Source: Polytrichum commune
Taxonomy: Eukaryota; Streptophyta; Polytrichopsida; Polytrichales; Polytrichaceae
Assembly (NCBI GenBank): GCA_950295325.1
Contig: OX485808.1
Location: 44,353,180 to 44,417,179, forward strand
Direction: 5' to 3'
Length of the DNA: 64,000 bases
The notes under the pieces were generated by a model. That model was not told the DNA's origin. It was given only the letters and a program-made list of their open reading frames with translations, and did no database searches. Shown in pieces: positions 10,290 to 21,844 of this stretch; within the stretch, counting starts at the first letter, position 1; each line of letters starts with the position of its first letter. Both the position numbers and the translations under genes were made by a program.

Positions 10290-12001
10290 CACGCCTCACT
10301 CTATCTAAAATTTTACTCCCCTACAAAAACACAATTGTTAAGACTAGTGAGTGTTATGTGTTAAGTGTTATAACATGCTCTACTCCCTTCTTTGTTAATT
10401 GCACCTCTATAAGTTTTAACTTTGAGAAAATTAAGGTAATAATATATGACTGCATACATTTTAAACATGTAATCACATTTATCCCATATTTTTTTGCAAA
10501 CAATCCAAAATTGTTGGAGGCACACGTGTGTTCTTTTGATCTTTATTGAGAGGAAGATAGAGAAAGCTAGGCGCTTGGTAGAGGTTGATGAAGTTGCTAC
10601 TCTACTTCATCAACTGACGTTGTTGTCATCTGATAATGAGGTGGGTGACGTGATGAATGCTCATGAATACCTCAATTATGAGATGGAGTTTGATTTAAAA
10701 CACCCCTATGAACCTACCGATGAGGAGTTTTTGAATATGTATTCCTCAAAACATCAAGAAATTGATGTTGATGAGGTTATGATTGATGTGGTAGGGTACA
10801 TTCACGATAGAGGTACTACTTTTGGGACAAAGGACTTAAGGACTTCGCAATATTTGGGTACGTTTAGGGTATTTTTATTAATTACCAAAAAATTGGGGAG
10901 AACCAATGGCCGGGATCTTCTCGGATAAGCGCCAGCGGGAAGGTGACGGGATTTCCAGAGCAGCATGAATCCAAAATAAAAATTGACAATTTGGCGACAT
11001 CAATGGCATTTTTTATTTATTTAGGTGTGCATTGGTGGTCAATTATTTCTTGTTTTGCATCTTGGTACCTTGGCATAAGTGTCATGTGTCCATTCATATA
11101 ATTTTTTTTGTCCAATTCTTATACTAGACGTTCCTTTTACATGTGGCCGTGTACATATGTATTTTTGGCCATGTTTGGTGCCACATGTAAAGTTGGGCAA
11201 TTGGTATTGAATAAATTTTTGGTTCTATTGGTACACACTTGAACGATGATTGTGAGGAAAAAATTTGGGATCGTTTCGACTAATTCTTGTTGTCCTTTTC
11301 ATTCCTTGATCCTAAGGTGAACAATTAAGACAACACTCCTAAATGTCCTTTAAGGAATCAAAATGATATCTTAGATGACCCTATTCCTTCTAAATTAACT
11401 TTGTCGGTGTACTCAATATGGAGTATGAATGGTAGGTATGATCCAAAATATGCTTCACAATACAAATCCAAGCATACCAAGCATGTGAAGTTATCCAAAA
11501 AAGTCCTTTTTTCTGTTAGACACCCAAAAGTAGTACCCCAACCGTGAATGCCCCCGGTAGAAGAAGTTTTAGGATTTAGTGTTGTTGAGCGTCCTCTAGA
11601 GACTTTGAAGAAATACTTTGAACAAAGACCAAATGATGCCCTATCACACATCAGGAGCATTCAACGACTCTAGAGGGAAGTTTCATCTCATCATTTGGAA
11701 GCTTCTCATCATACTACTATAGACTCTTTCTTCTAGTTAGTTTAGTTGCAAGAATCTTGTCAAGTTACTATTATATAGATTATTTCTTTGAATTAGTTTA
11801 GTTGATATATGTATTATCATTTGTACTTTCATTTTTTATTTTTATAAAACATTATGTTCTTCATTTTCGGAAAGGTTAAGTGTCATTTCTATAAATGTTA
11901 TTGATCATCGGTATGAATTCTATAAGAGTTACTTGTTATAATTTTATAATTTTTTTTTCTTGCTACTCCCAACCTATAACATTTATAGAGTCTTGATTGT
12001 A
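10290..12001 (+). mobile_element. Longer pogo-like copy, left end missing
   Basis: Inverted relative to 8888-9616. Bases 10290-10760 match that copy's coding part and 11780-12001 match its other end, finishing with GAGTCTTGATTGTA. About 1 kb between them is absent from the shorter copy. The frame at 10494-10928 reads TIQNCWRHTCVL and continues LKHPYEPTDEEFLNMYSSKH. The tail then runs on past the shorter copy's deletion point. No transposase core is seen. The intact left terminus is missing, apparently through rearrangement with the 10020-10077 fragment. Confidence 0.55.
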
Positions 12002-14045
12002 GTATGGTACTTCAAGTTACCATTCTTCACCTTGAACACATGATTTATTTTCTTCAGTTTAATAACTCGGCTAGTTGAGTATTTGATTTACTTATCACAA
12101 TAGCAAGTCCATTGTTCACTTGATTTAATCTATATGGATATTGGGTGCACGATGGTAATCAATATGTAACGATAATGAGATCTGGAAAATATATTTCACA
12201 TTTATTGATTCTCCATGCATAACGTAAACTCTTTAAGTTTGCCTTATTGTCCTGTCACCTTCGGGTAGTCAATCACGTGCACTAGTGGTCCTTTTGAACT
12301 CCCAGACTGCCAAAGGTCATTGGCCAGCTTGACCTCAAAATATGCACCCAACACAATTCTCCTCTATACAACAATCACATTCCTCCCCTATTAGGATCAA
12401 TATTTCAAAGATCGTTGGCCTCTTACTCACAATAAGAGTATAGTCTAAACCAAGGGATTGCTTCCAATTATTTCTCAGACTTAGGTGTATTGTTCATTAG
12501 CCATAATTCATAGGAATAAACAATGTTTAATTTGTCCTCCAACTATCTCTAGATTACACTTAATTCCTTATACTCAGATCAATCCAAATTATGTTGTACT
12601 TGTGGTATATTCATATCATATTGTTAATTATGCTTAATCATTAGGGTTTATGTCTACCACAAATGACTAATGTGGGGAGTGAAATCATATGATATGATCT
12701 TTAAAATAGCAGGCAATTGACGGAATTCTACTAATGCACAAGGGACACACCAATCTCAAAGAATCACTCTTAGTTGATTTTTCTCTTTCCTTGCACTGGG
12801 CACAAACACTTTCCTCAATCTTTGCACAAGATATACCTTTAAATGCATGTAGAATCTCACAAAAAAGGTCTTCACACTGAAACCCTAAAGTGATAATGTA
12901 TCATTGATACACATTCTAGCACAAACACGCCGGTAGTAATCCTAACACAACCAATTGCTTACATATTTGCCTTCCAATAATCAACTACCTCAATCTTTTG
13001 CTTTAATTACCAAGGGTAGTGGTGGGATTAGATTAAAATAGGTTCAAATATCATTGTCCTAGTCACATAAACGATATCTCTACCCCAACATAATCCATTC
13101 CAAGTCAATGGACTAAAATAAGCACTCATGCATTCTTCTAATAGCCAGGCACAATCATAGGTTGCCTTGTGCACTCAAAAATTGGAGAAATTGGAGAAAT
13201 AAATAATAAATAAATAACCATGAGGGGGATTAGAGACCATCGACTTGAGTTTATATCTTGAGCTTTAGAATTAGCGAAAGTTCACCCCAAGTTTAACTCT
13301 AAATTGGACTCATGTCGATATGTAGACAGTGAACTAAGGAATCACTCCTCACCCAATCAATTAAGCAATGCCCCAACATTCATAAGCTTGGACAAAGTTT
13401 GATTTACACGAGATCAATCCTTGATCCTACACAAGTGGTTTGTTTGTTCAAAGTCAATTGACAATACAAAACAATAGAGGTTTGAGGTGAAAATTGAGGT
13501 CTCTCCCATTCCTAAATGACATGGTCTACATACTTACAAGAAGACATGTGCCAAATCCTAAGGCTACACCTTCTTCAATCATACCATAGTCACTTCATAT
13601 TTCCTCTTTTCCCAATCTCCTAAATTATGGTTCTAATTTTCACATGTCATTGAATTATATAGCTCTAATTGAGTAATTTCTACATTGTTTATCTAACTAG
13701 AATTTGCAAATTTTTTGACTCCACATGTCATATTGGTTTATTTGCTTTTCACTTGTATTTAGGTAAAATTGGACATAGTTTAAGAACTCTTACTTTTTGG
13801 TCACTTCGACCCTATGGATGTACCTATCAATACACGTTCAATATATATGGGAATTTCAAGAGAGATATGTGGATTCTCAATGATATTTAAAGACAATGAA
13901 AAATTTAATATGTTATTATTTAATGTTAGATTTATATAAGCAATTGATGAACAATGAATATATATTGTATCAAGATTTGAACCTCATGTATGATCTTCAC
14001 CATTTCATGCGTGTGATTCACATTTGATAATTTACTTGAATTGGC
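12002..14045. other. Unassigned AT-rich spacer
   Basis: No gene, RNA or transposon domain recognised on either strand. The only frame above 60 codons (13669-13890) has no family resemblance. Confidence 0.5.
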
Positions 14046-14064
14046 AGGAGGACGGAATTATAGC

Positions 14065-14505
14065 AAACGAGCCTACCTCTCATTCATCCAACATAAAAGT
14101 CTTGAAATAGTACGTGCCCCGGGTGCAACTACTTGTAATTGATTTGACATGAAATTAGCTTTAAATACATGAACTAGTCTAGTCGAGGTGACTTGAGATG
14201 GATTGGCCACAAACTTATAGAAGCTCACGTTCTGACATTGGATGGATGATAGATATGCACGTTTTCGATAATTCCTCAATGGAGAGAGAGAATTATCGTA
14301 AACGACTGTACAAGTCTCTCATTCATCCAACAGAAACGCCCCAAAATAGTATGCATCCCGGATGTTACTTTTAAATTTGTTGATTTGACAGGTTCAAAAC
14401 TAGCTTCAAAGATCCCGAAATAACAAACTCAAGGTCATTTGAAATGAATTAGCAATAGACCTATTGGGGTCAAGTTTATCATGTTGGATGGATGAGAGAT
14501 ACACT
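14065..14505. repeat. Two tandem MITE-like units
   Basis: Two diverged units of about 235 bp lie in tandem. Each opens with CTCTCATTCATCCAAC or CCTCTCATTCATCCAAC and closes with the inverted form TTGGATGGATGA(G/T)AGATA. The middles also align (ATAGTACGTGCCCCGGGTG against ATAGTATGCATCCCGGATG). Inverted ends without coding capacity suggest a small non-autonomous DNA transposon that was duplicated. Confidence 0.6.
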
Positions 14506-15140
14506 CACTAGGTTAGTTAATGGTAGGTTATAACTTCTTCTAATGAGTCGCTTTTGCCAGAGACCTCGACAATAATTAAAACGTAGCACTTGAGGCAGTG
14601 AGACTCACAATTCTAACATTTCCATTTGTTGTCTTGCGAACTCACTTGTTTTAATGTCTCCCTATAGGGGCCCTCACATAACATAACTAAGTGACTACAT
14701 GATGGTATCTTTCTAAAGAAAAATTATGCAATTAAAATAATATGATAATTTATAGATGGTTGTTGAAAAGTTCACAGTACATAGCTTGAGTGCTCCCAAT
14801 AAACGGGATATCCCGGAACCAAAGGAAGAATATGCTCATATAATACATGTTTCCATAGAACACAATCAAGGAGTGTATAATGTTATGCACCGTACCAACA
14901 ATGAAAACTTTTCCGCGATTGGTGTTTTTATGTAAGTTGGTGGATTTCATTTCAAACTTTATTTTTGTATAATTTTGATTTGGATGATAAGACATGCATT
15001 TAAATAATAATAATAAAAATTGGACACATAGTAGCATGGTTATAGAGTATTGTTGCCCAAAAGACCTTTCCCTCGCTTTCTCTAATGGCTATAACATGGG
15101 TCATTTCATCGTCCGTTGTTCATGTAATGTCCCTTGGTGC
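14506..15140. other. Unassigned spacer
   Basis: No supported gene. A 95-codon minus-strand frame at 14750-15037 shows no recognisable family. Confidence 0.4.
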
Positions 15141-15375
15141 AATGTCTGGGGAGGATTTTGGGCATAATCGGTCAAGATCCTCGTGTTTCCTTCCAAGTCT
15201 AACCGATTACCTGTTGGGATCTTTCGGGTCATTGTTTAGTAATTTGAGGTATATTCCTTAGATTCCTCTAAAACGATGGTGAATTTTCTGAAGTCTTGAA
15301 CTTCAATCGGTTATTTCTCAATCAAACTCATCTGGTTCATGTGTAACTGCGGTTCTCTGTGTTCATTGATTCAAA
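15141..15375 (+). repeat. Dispersed repeat family A, copy 1
   Basis: About 230 bp with the family hallmarks: a GGGCATAATCGGTCAAGATC-like start, AACCGGTTACATGTTG-like middle, GGTATATTCC, then GTCTTGAACTTCAA and GGTTATTTCTCA. Five other copies lie in this window, all in the same orientation. No tRNA-like A/B boxes were seen, so its class is unknown. Confidence 0.65.
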
Positions 15376-15807
15376 AGCTTCCGTTGTGGTCAATTTCTAT
15401 TTTAGACAAGTGGGTAGCTTGTGAGTGACATGATCTTGCTTTCCTTTGTACATTTGAAGGGTTTATTTTATTTTGCCATTCAATATGATGGACAACATCA
15501 GAAACTACCTTTCAAATGACAGGTTGGGGAAATTTTGATTTTTCACACAAAATTGAAGATCAAATCATATTCTTTTAAATATAAATATAGAGAAGTTTAA
15601 ACTATTTACAATATTAGTCCAAATTAAGAACTCTCCAATTTTTCATGTTGCACCATAACTCAAATTTTTTTCCCTCCGATCCTTATTCTCCACTCCTATC
15701 TTACATAATGATACTCGCATCAAAGCCTTCAAAGTGTCCAACTCCAATGAAGCTCACAAGTGGTTCTTGGCAACATTTTTAAAAGAAAAATCCCCTTTCA
15801 CAAATTG

Positions 15808-16155
15808 CTATACTTGAGGGAATGAGAAGTAATTTTTTTGCCAAAGTTTCATGAGATGTAGCCAATTGGTATACCGGTCATTGATGCCCCCACAAACTTG
15901 CCATGCTTCATACAATGATTTGTTTTCACATTCATGGCTCAAAGTTTCTAAAAACTCAAGCAACTTAACTCTACTTTCATTGCTTTCAACTACCATCCAA
16001 CCAAGTTTTATGACCAATCGCTCCAACCATTGCTCTGACATAGGTGTACAAACTTCTTCATCACTTGGATAATGCTTTGGATTGAAAAGTTTTGATGCAT
16101 TGAAAACATGTAAATCAAGAAACCTTTCGTATAAATCAAGTAAAACAATAAATCA
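15808..16155 (-). pseudogene. hAT transposase C-terminal remnant
   Basis: Minus-strand frame running from LLDLYERFLDLHVFNASKLF through a block with FLETLSHECE and EAWQVCGG to LMKLWQK, where it stops. Spacing and residues resemble the region just before and into the dimerisation domain of hAT-family transposases, in which a W...LWQ-type segment precedes a PxST motif. The PxST and later parts are missing, there is an in-frame stop near 16180, and no terminal repeats were found nearby. It is a decayed piece, not a working gene. Assignment rests on pattern memory and needs a profile search. Confidence 0.5.
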
Positions 16156-18494
16156 TGTACTATGATCTACAAAGACACTATGGTCAAAGTTGTGGAGCAA
16201 TCATCAAGCATATATTCTTTGACAAGAGTTCATCCCAGCTCAAATTTGAAGCAAAATTGTAAAGAAGATGATTTCTTTAGTTGACTGAAGAATGATTCCA
16301 TGGTCTAATGGTAGTCCGCATCAAATTTATTTGCATGATGTATGATGCAATGATTACTAACCTTTTAGCTCACCTTGCTAGGCTTCACCCCCGCTATTTG
16401 CTTCTAAACACCCATCCCACAACAAACTATTACCGAATGGGGAGAATTGACCATTTAGGTTGTGTTTGAGGAATAATTGGTTGAAGTTCAAGGCTTTAAG
16501 AAGAACCCTCAAATTAGTAAAGAAAAGTTGAAAGATCGCAATACGTAACCAATTGACCTTGGAAACACTAATATTTTGACTGACTACGCCCAAAAATATC
16601 CTGCGGACATTGCAAACTATAATTGTGACTTGGACATGATTTACAGTTGCTCCTTTAAGGATAATGTGAATTACTTTGCTACATACATAATCACATTGAG
16701 AACTCAACACAAACTCAAATTGGGTTTACTTAGGTGTCACTTCCAAGTGTAGAAGTTGACTCGTTTCTATTAAGCACTATGAAATCGTAGCATGGTGTAC
16801 GTAGTACGGGATACAACAGATGCTCTCTCCCCCCATGTTCAAGCGAACATGAGTAGAAGAGGGTGAACGGACGTAGCACATGGGTGTAAAAAGTACCGAC
16901 ATTCCTTATTATCATTATTATTACTACTACTACTACTACTACTACATGATACAACATTGTGTTCCCATAATCATGGAATATGATTGACGGGTAATGGTTG
17001 AGAAGACCTTTCTTTTGATGGGCTGATTTTTTTATTGTTTTCCAATCGACAAACATTTTTTCATTTTTTTCTTTTCTTCTGATGGACAAGATTAATTTCA
17101 GACTTTATATGCATGTATTTTCGCTTGTGACGGGTGCAAAAAGAAGCCTTGGGTGGAAGATTCAAACTCATGCAGATTCAGGCACAAACTTGTTGGAGTC
17201 TATCAAATTTGGACCTCCCAATTTTTTCGTGATCAACTTTGAAAGCAAAACCAAAAAAACATGTTAGGGTGCTAGATGAATATGCAAGATTTGGATTCTA
17301 TATTGAAGACTACCTTTACTAAATTTGTTAACAATCCAACAATACTCCACACTGAATAGTGAATACAAATTGGAAGACCTATGTATTCAGTTACAATACA
17401 ACGAACATGCACTTCCGATAACCATAACTAAATCAATGGAGGTTTGATTTTTGTTAATGTTTTCATCGTAGATATGCTACTAATGCAACACAAGATTTTG
17501 TTGTGTAAATCTTATCGGAAAACGAACCGATTAACACCCACATACCTTATATGCTAAAAACTCATCATAAATCACTATCCACATTAAGTGCACCAATATT
17601 AGGCAGGTACCCTTTACGAACTTCAAGCACCGAAGTCCGAGTTAGGGGATCTCATTTTTGTAGCATTGTTGCTCGGATTCATGGCAAAAATCACACGCCA
17701 ACCGTTGTCGTTTGCATGAGATTTTTGTGGGCCAATTCCAACTTTCGGTTGCCAAGGACATTACTAGGTTTGCGTGTCGGCCTTGGGAAACTTTCCTACC
17801 ATTTAGGAACTAAGTAAAGCAACCACTTCGTGGCCAATCACGGAGAGGCTCAAGTAGGGTAAGTTATGACCATGTTACTCCACTTGTACCTATGATCCCT
17901 ACAATCAAAGTCAGCTATCAAAATATGATTTATTTGACATTCATCCAACTTCATCCAACTTCATCCAACCTTAGGCCACGGCACTCTTTGCGTGGATTTG
18001 CAAAGTTTTTGCAATCCCTTATTCTTATTGGAGGACCTCGTCAACTTCGATGGAGTACTATAGGTAAGGCATATGTGTGTTGTTCGGTTGGCTTATCATA
18101 TTCTCCAACTTCTACTGATTAGATTTACATAGCGAAACTCGTGTTGCATTTGTGAATTTATAATGTTGCATTTGCTAGAAGAGGATTGAATATCGAATTA
18201 GCCTTGATTATCGAAAGTGCATATTTGTTGATTTTTTAATTGTATACATGGGTGTTCACTATTGAATGTGGAGTAGTTAATATGATTGAAAATGTAGTCC
18301 AATTTCATTTGAGCATGTGTTGTTATGGTGTTTTATCTTAGATCTATACCTAATAAAGGTGTCCAAATAGGAAAAGCAACCAAATAACTCACACATACTT
18401 TGTGTGGGTAGCAAAAGTAAGTAGGCATGGAGTGCATGTCAAATCGTCTTATTCTTCCCTCATTATGAAAGAACTTATTACAAACTTAGGCCAT
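16156..18494. other. Unassigned spacer with small repeats
   Basis: A (TAC)n microsatellite lies at 16917-16945 and a three-fold TTCATCCAACTTCATCC-type repeat at 17937-17970. A segment at 17370-17430 resembles one at 53180-53225 (GACCTATGTATTCA, then TCCGATAA). No gene is supported. Frames at 16378-16710 (minus) and 17551-17817 (plus) have no recognisable domain. Confidence 0.45.
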
Positions 18495-19190
18495 TTAACG
18501 CATGTGATCAAGGGCCGTGAGAAAATATGATTTAGAGCATTTGGTGGTCATGGTTGGTAATTCGAAGACTCTGACCAAGAAAGATCCACATCACTTTTAA
18601 ATGCCTTGGTCATAGGGTGTAGTGTAAAGTGGGCTTAGACCATGACATAAAATGTATTTGATGAAAAACAAAATAAAATTGATAGTGAGAGTCTGGTAGA
18701 TTTATTTGACTAAAAGTGTATATCGAAACATGTACTTTACTTGAAATGGATTATTTTTTCTTTTGACATGGCCACCTTCATTTTCTACCAAGACAACTTA
18801 TTTGTGTTCTTTCATCAAAAAAATTGGGTGACCACCAAACATTATCCATTTATGAACATGTAGGTTTCCATGTCACTTTCTTATCCATTTCTATGACATG
18901 GTCACTTCTAATTTTGTTGACCTTTTGTAAATCAAAGTGGGACTATCACTAATTTTTTTACCAATGAGGGAATTTAGAAGGCCGCGGTTGTGGTCATTGG
19001 TCACTAGTGTAAACATTCCTTGAGGCCGTTTTACACACGTGGCCAAGGGTTGTGAGAAAATTTGATTTAGTTTATCTTGTGGTCATATGGGTGGTCCAAA
19101 GTCATGATCACAAGAAATTCCCATCAATTTTTAAAGCCTTGGTCATGGGACATAGTGTAAAGTTGACTTTAACCAGACAATATTTTAAAT
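18495..19190 (+). repeat. Dispersed repeat family B, one full and one partial copy
   Basis: A copy of about 530 bp (18495-19025) begins with GGGCCGTGAGAAAATATGAT and ends CACTAGTGTAAACATTCC. A second, partial copy restarts directly after it (about 19030-19190, GGGTTGTGAGAAAATTTGAT). A homologous copy lies at 41150-41650. Shared landmarks are CCTTGGTCAT, TGACATGGTCACTT and CCAATGAG. No coding capacity is seen, and the class is unknown. Confidence 0.65.
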
Positions 19191-20227
19191 GAATGTCTAA
19201 ACATGCAACATGAGAATTGCATTGTTGGTGACAAGACATGTAAGAAAATCATAGAAAGGTTCAAAATGGCACTTGCCAAAAAAAAACTCTTGCAAGGTGT
19301 GTGGCTCCTAGATGTGTTTAGAACAAAATTGATGAGTAAGGGTGAGTTTCCATTAAGGTCATTCGCCCACCAAATTCTAGTGGGAATAAGGAAAAACCCC
19401 ACCCAAATGTAGATGGCATTTGGTGGGATAGGTTTGTATGTGCCAACTAGCTACTCTCACCTCCTCAAAACCATACCCACCTACTAAGGGTTAGTTTCCA
19501 TGTATGTTGCTTTGTCCACTAGAATTTGGTGGGCAAAGTGCACGGGTAGATCACTTAGTGCATTTTAAAAACAACGTGCAACATAATATAGAGAGGATTA
19601 AAATCATTTGAAATAAAAATTATAAAGGAATTCCAAATAATGAAGGGGCCATTAAATGTAGACAATCCCATTATAAGTATGTTAGATGGACATAAAACGT
19701 GGGCCATTATTTTTTGTAAAATTAATATAGGGGCTGAAGATAAGGATCCTAGAAGGTATGTTTAGTATGGTATGTAAATGGGTTTAGGACTTATGGGGAT
19801 GGATGATAATTGGGATTTCCGTCTGTCCAAAATTACTTAAAAGGAGTATAGAGTACAAAAAATTGCAGTGACTTGGACAATATAAGTAATGGAAGGGTGC
19901 AAACAAATGGGCCATTTTTGAAATTTAAGTAATTATAGGGAGGCTTTAATTTATCCCTTGAAGGTAAATAGCCCCAAAACAAAAAAAACCCCAGCCGCAC
20001 GTGGTGCACAAAAATGCCTTAGAGTGATCTACCCGTGGCAAAGTGGTCTACATAGGAAACTAACCATAAGCGCCTCCTCCAAGTTAAAATCTCCTCCTAA
20101 AATCAATCTTCAATCCTTAATTAATGGTCACATGAAAGTCTAATAGCCCGTGTCCACATTAAATGGGGTTTTGCACTAAGCTTAGTGTCTCTAACATTCC
20201 ACTAGCCTATGGTAGAGTTTTTGGGTC
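19191..20227. other. Unassigned spacer
   Basis: AT-rich DNA up to the copia element. Short frames on both strands at 19169-19412 are mutual shadows without a recognisable family. Confidence 0.4.
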
Positions 20228-20232
20228 ATTTT

Positions 20233-20275
20233 TGTTACAAAACGAATACAACATGAATACAAAATGAGAAGCATA
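20233..20275 (-). repeat. Copia 3' LTR, outer part
   Basis: 43 bases starting TGTTACAAAACGAATACAAC, matching 38533-38575. The LTR is cut here by the CACTA element after ...GAGAAGCATA and resumes at 31238 with TTACGCAAGC. The other LTR shows the uncut sequence ACATATTACGCAAG. Confidence 0.92.
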
Positions 20276-20289
20276 CACTATAAGAAAAT

Positions 20290-20950
20290 CCTGTTTTTTG
20301 TGACGTAAAAAAAAATGGGAGTGCGCGTTCACTTTGACATGGAGGTTCTTCTCTTGGACGTCACCTAAAATCCGTCGTGTCAGACAGGAGAAAAACGCGT
20401 CGTGGACATGTGAAAACATGGAGAATTTCAGCACGTTTTTATGTGACGTCACATAAAACATGGTGTTCCATAGTGTCCACGTGAAGACACGTGGACACCA
20501 CCGGCATGCCACGCAAGCATGTTTTTTGCGGGCAGTGCCACGTCGGCACGCTTTTTTTCCCGCCCCCTCGGTGACGTGGATGGCCTCGTGGACCCTCTTG
20601 AGATGACGTGGAATGCGATTAAAAACTGACGTGGCATTCGCTGTTGCTGACGTGGACATTGCATTACGTGGCGATGTGTGCTGTTACCGACGTCCTCTGC
20701 GACACGGAAATGTCACATGAGACATTTTCCTCGACGTATGCATATATTTTTTGGGTGTTTTCGGGGTGACTTTTAGTTTTCTTGGACATCCTTTTTGACA
20801 GTGGGATGTTATGTGTGACATCAAATGGGGCATTACAAATTATGGGGATGTCCTCTGGCCAAAACCACAGCTTGTTTGGGAGTGATGATGCCGTTTTCAA
20901 GCTTAGCCCGCCTTGACGTGGCTAATTGCCTCAAATTCTCAAACACATTA
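20290..20950. repeat. CACTA left subterminal region
   Basis: At least ten GACGT-containing motifs, often TGACGTGG, occur on both strands. They include a strong palindrome at 20473-20498 with 11-base arms GTGTCCACGTG around AAGA. Such motif clusters bind the CACTA accessory protein in well-studied elements; here that role is inferred. Confidence 0.7.
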
Positions 20951-21844
20951 CTGACATCAAGTTGTTTGGCTATTAGCAGGACCAAATGTCAGATGCACGT
21001 CACTTATGCCATCTACGAGAACAAACATCGACGTCAACTGTTCCACCAGACAGTCGGAACAGACACAAAGAACGCGTGGAACAAATGTACACCAATGCTT
21101 TCCAATTCCGTAAATGCAACGTTTTCATTGATACAACATATTGCAACCAAGAGGCTGCATTTACACATCAATCGCTAGTTGCCCAAAAACTTAAACATTG
21201 TCCATGATCGAGGCATCCATGTCTATAGTCGCGAGTCTACACCTCCACGACTAAGTGGATAATTCATGAGCACTTGAATGGAGAGCCGCGTCGTTATTGA
21301 GAACGTCCACTCATTTCTTCTTTTGTGTCTGTGCCTTCGTACTAGTCCCCACCTGCCCCATTCCACCACCATTCACAAAACCGCATGAATTACATTAGTG
21401 GTCATCCGAACATGAAATGGACTCACACGAACGACGTGACTATATTCGAGTGCTCCACACTCCTCCTGCAATCATGCAAGCAATGTAGGCATGCAAACAC
21501 TAGTTCCCTCACCTTCGCAAGATTTTGGGGAGGTTTAGGCAAACCAACCGCTTTTGGTGCACCGAGTTTGGCCATTGAGGATTTCGCTTGTGCGCTTCTA
21601 CCCGCACGGCGGGGTCGGCCACCTGACTCCTCCGGTACGGGCACCTCATCCTGTAATAGCATTCCGCATTAGTACTCGGAGGTTTCAAATTATGGTCGTT
21701 CTGTTCTGCGATAATTCAAATTGTCAAGGCAAACGTCCAGCCTAATGTACATGTTGACATCCTCAATGACACCACGAAGAACATGCCAGACAAATACATG
21801 AAGGTATAATTTTTTAAACGACGATGAGAGGGTTTCCAGTATGT

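Noticed and set aside
12002-14045. Search for tRNA, rRNA or organelle-derived segments in the long spacers
   Set aside because: No cloverleaf-like or conserved RNA segment was recognised by eye; an automated scan would be needed to exclude weak cases.
14750-15037. 95-codon minus-strand frame
   Set aside because: No domain, no conserved neighbours and AT-rich composition; treated as chance.
16378-16710. 110-codon minus-strand frame upstream of the hAT remnant
   Set aside because: Checked for hAT transposase motifs and none was convincing.
20207-21210. Several open frames on both strands at the CACTA left end
   Set aside because: They overlap one another in a repeat-rich subterminal region, show no recognisable domain and are explained by GACGT motif repetition.
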